From Oscillospiraceae bacterium (lineage in GTDB: Bacteria; Bacillota; Clostridia; Oscillospirales; Ruminococcaceae), in assembly GCA_031253365.1 (NCBI GenBank), contig JAIRWE010000162.1, positions 1-16,155 on the forward strand: a DNA stretch of 16,155 nt, given 5' to 3'. The notes beneath the pieces are model-generated. The model searched no databases. It was not told the origin of the DNA and was given only the letters and a program-made list of their open reading frames with translations. Made by a program: the position numbers and the translations under genes. Below, one piece after another: positions 15,348 to 16,155 of the stretch (its first letter is position 1; every line of letters begins with the position of its first letter).

Positions 15348-15371
15348 AACACGCTTTCAATGGGGGTTCGT

Positions 15372-16155
15372 ATGTCTGTCGTCGCCGCTTTCGCAATGCC
15401 GCACCCGCCGATTATCATTCCCGAAGTCGGGCGGGGGGAAGAAGCGAAAATCCGCAAAACAGCCGACGCCTTTTATGAATGTGCCGAGGAAATCGCGCGG
15501 TTAAAGCCCGAAACGATTATTGTCGCCTCCCCGCACAGCGTAATGTACGCCGACTACTTCCATATATCGCCCGGGAACGGCGCAAAGGGGAGTTTAAGCC
15601 GCTTCGGGGCGGGCGGCGTGCGTTTTGAAGTCGCCTATGACGCCGCCCTCGCCGAAGAAATCGAGCGGCTGGCCGCCGAGCGGAACATTCCGGCGGGGAC
15701 GGACGGCGAACGGGGGGCGGACTTAGACCACGGAACCCTCGTACCCTTATACTTCATAAACAAAAAATACGACGGATATAAACTGCTGCGCGTCGGATTA
15801 TCCGGGCTGCCGCTTGAAACGCATTTCAATCTGGGGCGGGTAATCGCCGAAAGCGCGAAGCTCCTCGACCGCCGCGCCGTATTCGTGGCGAGCGGCGATT
15901 TATCGCATAAGCTCAAAGAGGACGGTCCCTACGGCTACGCGAAGGAGGCTCCCGTTTTCGACGCCGCCGTTACAAAGGCGTTCTCGGAAGGCGACTTGGC
16001 GCGCCTGACGGACATCCCGCCGGATTTAGCCGACAAAGCCGCCGAATGTGGGTTGCGTTCATTCGTTATCATGGCGGGGGCGATTGACGGCGAAGGCTTC
16101 AAATCGAAGCTGCTGTCCTATGAAGGAACGTTCGGGGTAGGATACGCGGTAGCAG
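15372..16155 (+). CDS. AmmeMemoRadiSam system protein, LigB/MEMO-like domain (3' end beyond window)
   Basis: The first 261 residues are visible and the frame is open to the edge. The sequence is a class III extradiol dioxygenase (LigB)/MEMO-type domain: AFAMPHPPIIIPEVG with H11, VASPHS with H55, DLDHGTLVPLYF with H120 and ASGDLSHKLKEDGPYGY with H179. The ending SYEGTFGVGYAVA is the usual junction before an AMMECR1 domain in clostridial fusions, which probably follows outside the window. The system groups AMMECR1, MEMO and a radical SAM protein; its reaction was not established as far as I know. The start is the ATG at 15372 with a weak GGGGG ribosome site 6 bases upstream. No promoter is evident between it and the preceding terminator. 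The family call is firm; the fusion is inferred. Confidence 0.88.
   Translation, partial: MSVVAAFAMPHPPIIIPEVGRGEEAKIRKTADAFYECAEEIARLKPETIIVASPHSVMYADYFHISPGNGAKGSLSRFGAGGVRFEVAYDAALAEEIERLAAERNIPAGTDGERGADLDHGTLVPLYFINKKYDGYKLLRVGLSGLPLETHFNLGRVIAESAKLLDRRAVFVASGDLSHKLKEDGPYGYAKEAPVFDAAVTKAFSEGDLARLTDIPPDLADKAAECGLRSFVIMAGAIDGEGFKSKLLSYEGTFGVGYAVA

Overview
The window looks like chromosome from an anaerobic, fermentative, motile member of the Firmicutes (Clostridia). The main reasons are an NAD- and ferredoxin-linked [FeFe]-hydrogenase operon, a CheV-type chemotaxis adaptor, a DUF348/G5/3D cell-wall protein, AT-rich sigma-A promoters with strong GGAGG-type ribosome binding sites, and Rho-independent terminators. 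Coding DNA is fairly GC-rich (many GCG, GGC and CGC codons) and the spaces between genes are AT-rich. I see no phage, insertion sequence, tRNA, rRNA or CRISPR array.

Layout. On the minus strand from 3271 leftward is a small carbohydrate operon: a GH13 amylase-family enzyme, a HAD phosphatase or phosphomutase, and a PptA-like tautomerase. A hairpin terminator follows, then the start of a receiver + HD-GYP response regulator that runs off the left edge. From a divergent promoter on the plus strand (3420-3425), five genes read hydC, a stand-alone Bergerat-fold ATPase, a thioredoxin-like ferredoxin, hydB and hydA, ending at a strong bidirectional terminator (8502-8536). This is a group A3-type electron-bifurcating or confurcating hydrogenase that couples H2 to NAD(H) and ferredoxin together. 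The shared promoter region (3272-3466) holds a perfect 9-bp inverted repeat enclosing a near-consensus Rex (NADH/NAD+ sensor) site.

Converging on the hydrogenase operon is a minus-strand operon (12476 to 8545): a MarR regulator, a DUF6273-type lipoprotein coupled to it by an ATGA overlap, and a MacB-like ABC transporter with ATPase and permease fused. It has a consensus TTGACA-17-TATAAT promoter and a perfect 9-5-9 palindrome over the -10, probably the MarR operator. Divergent from it is cheV. After cheV comes a 327-bp non-coding stretch with two near-identical 21-bp palindromes and a run of helically phased TTAC repeats just upstream of the promoter for a membrane-anchored DUF348/G5/3D protein.

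After that gene is a 160-bp element with 19-bp inverted terminal arms and two inner hairpins, which looks like a MITE or a structured 3'-UTR RNA. It is followed by a terminator and the N-terminal part of an AmmeMemoRadiSam-system LigB/MEMO-like protein that runs off the right edge.

Best candidates for something new are the 160-bp structured element, the paired palindromes with phased repeats before the 3D gene, the ATPase of unknown role inside the hydrogenase operon together with two cysteine substitutions in its iron-sulfur proteins, and the Rex-like site linking sugar catabolism to hydrogen metabolism. All are read by eye; none has been tested by database search or folding software.
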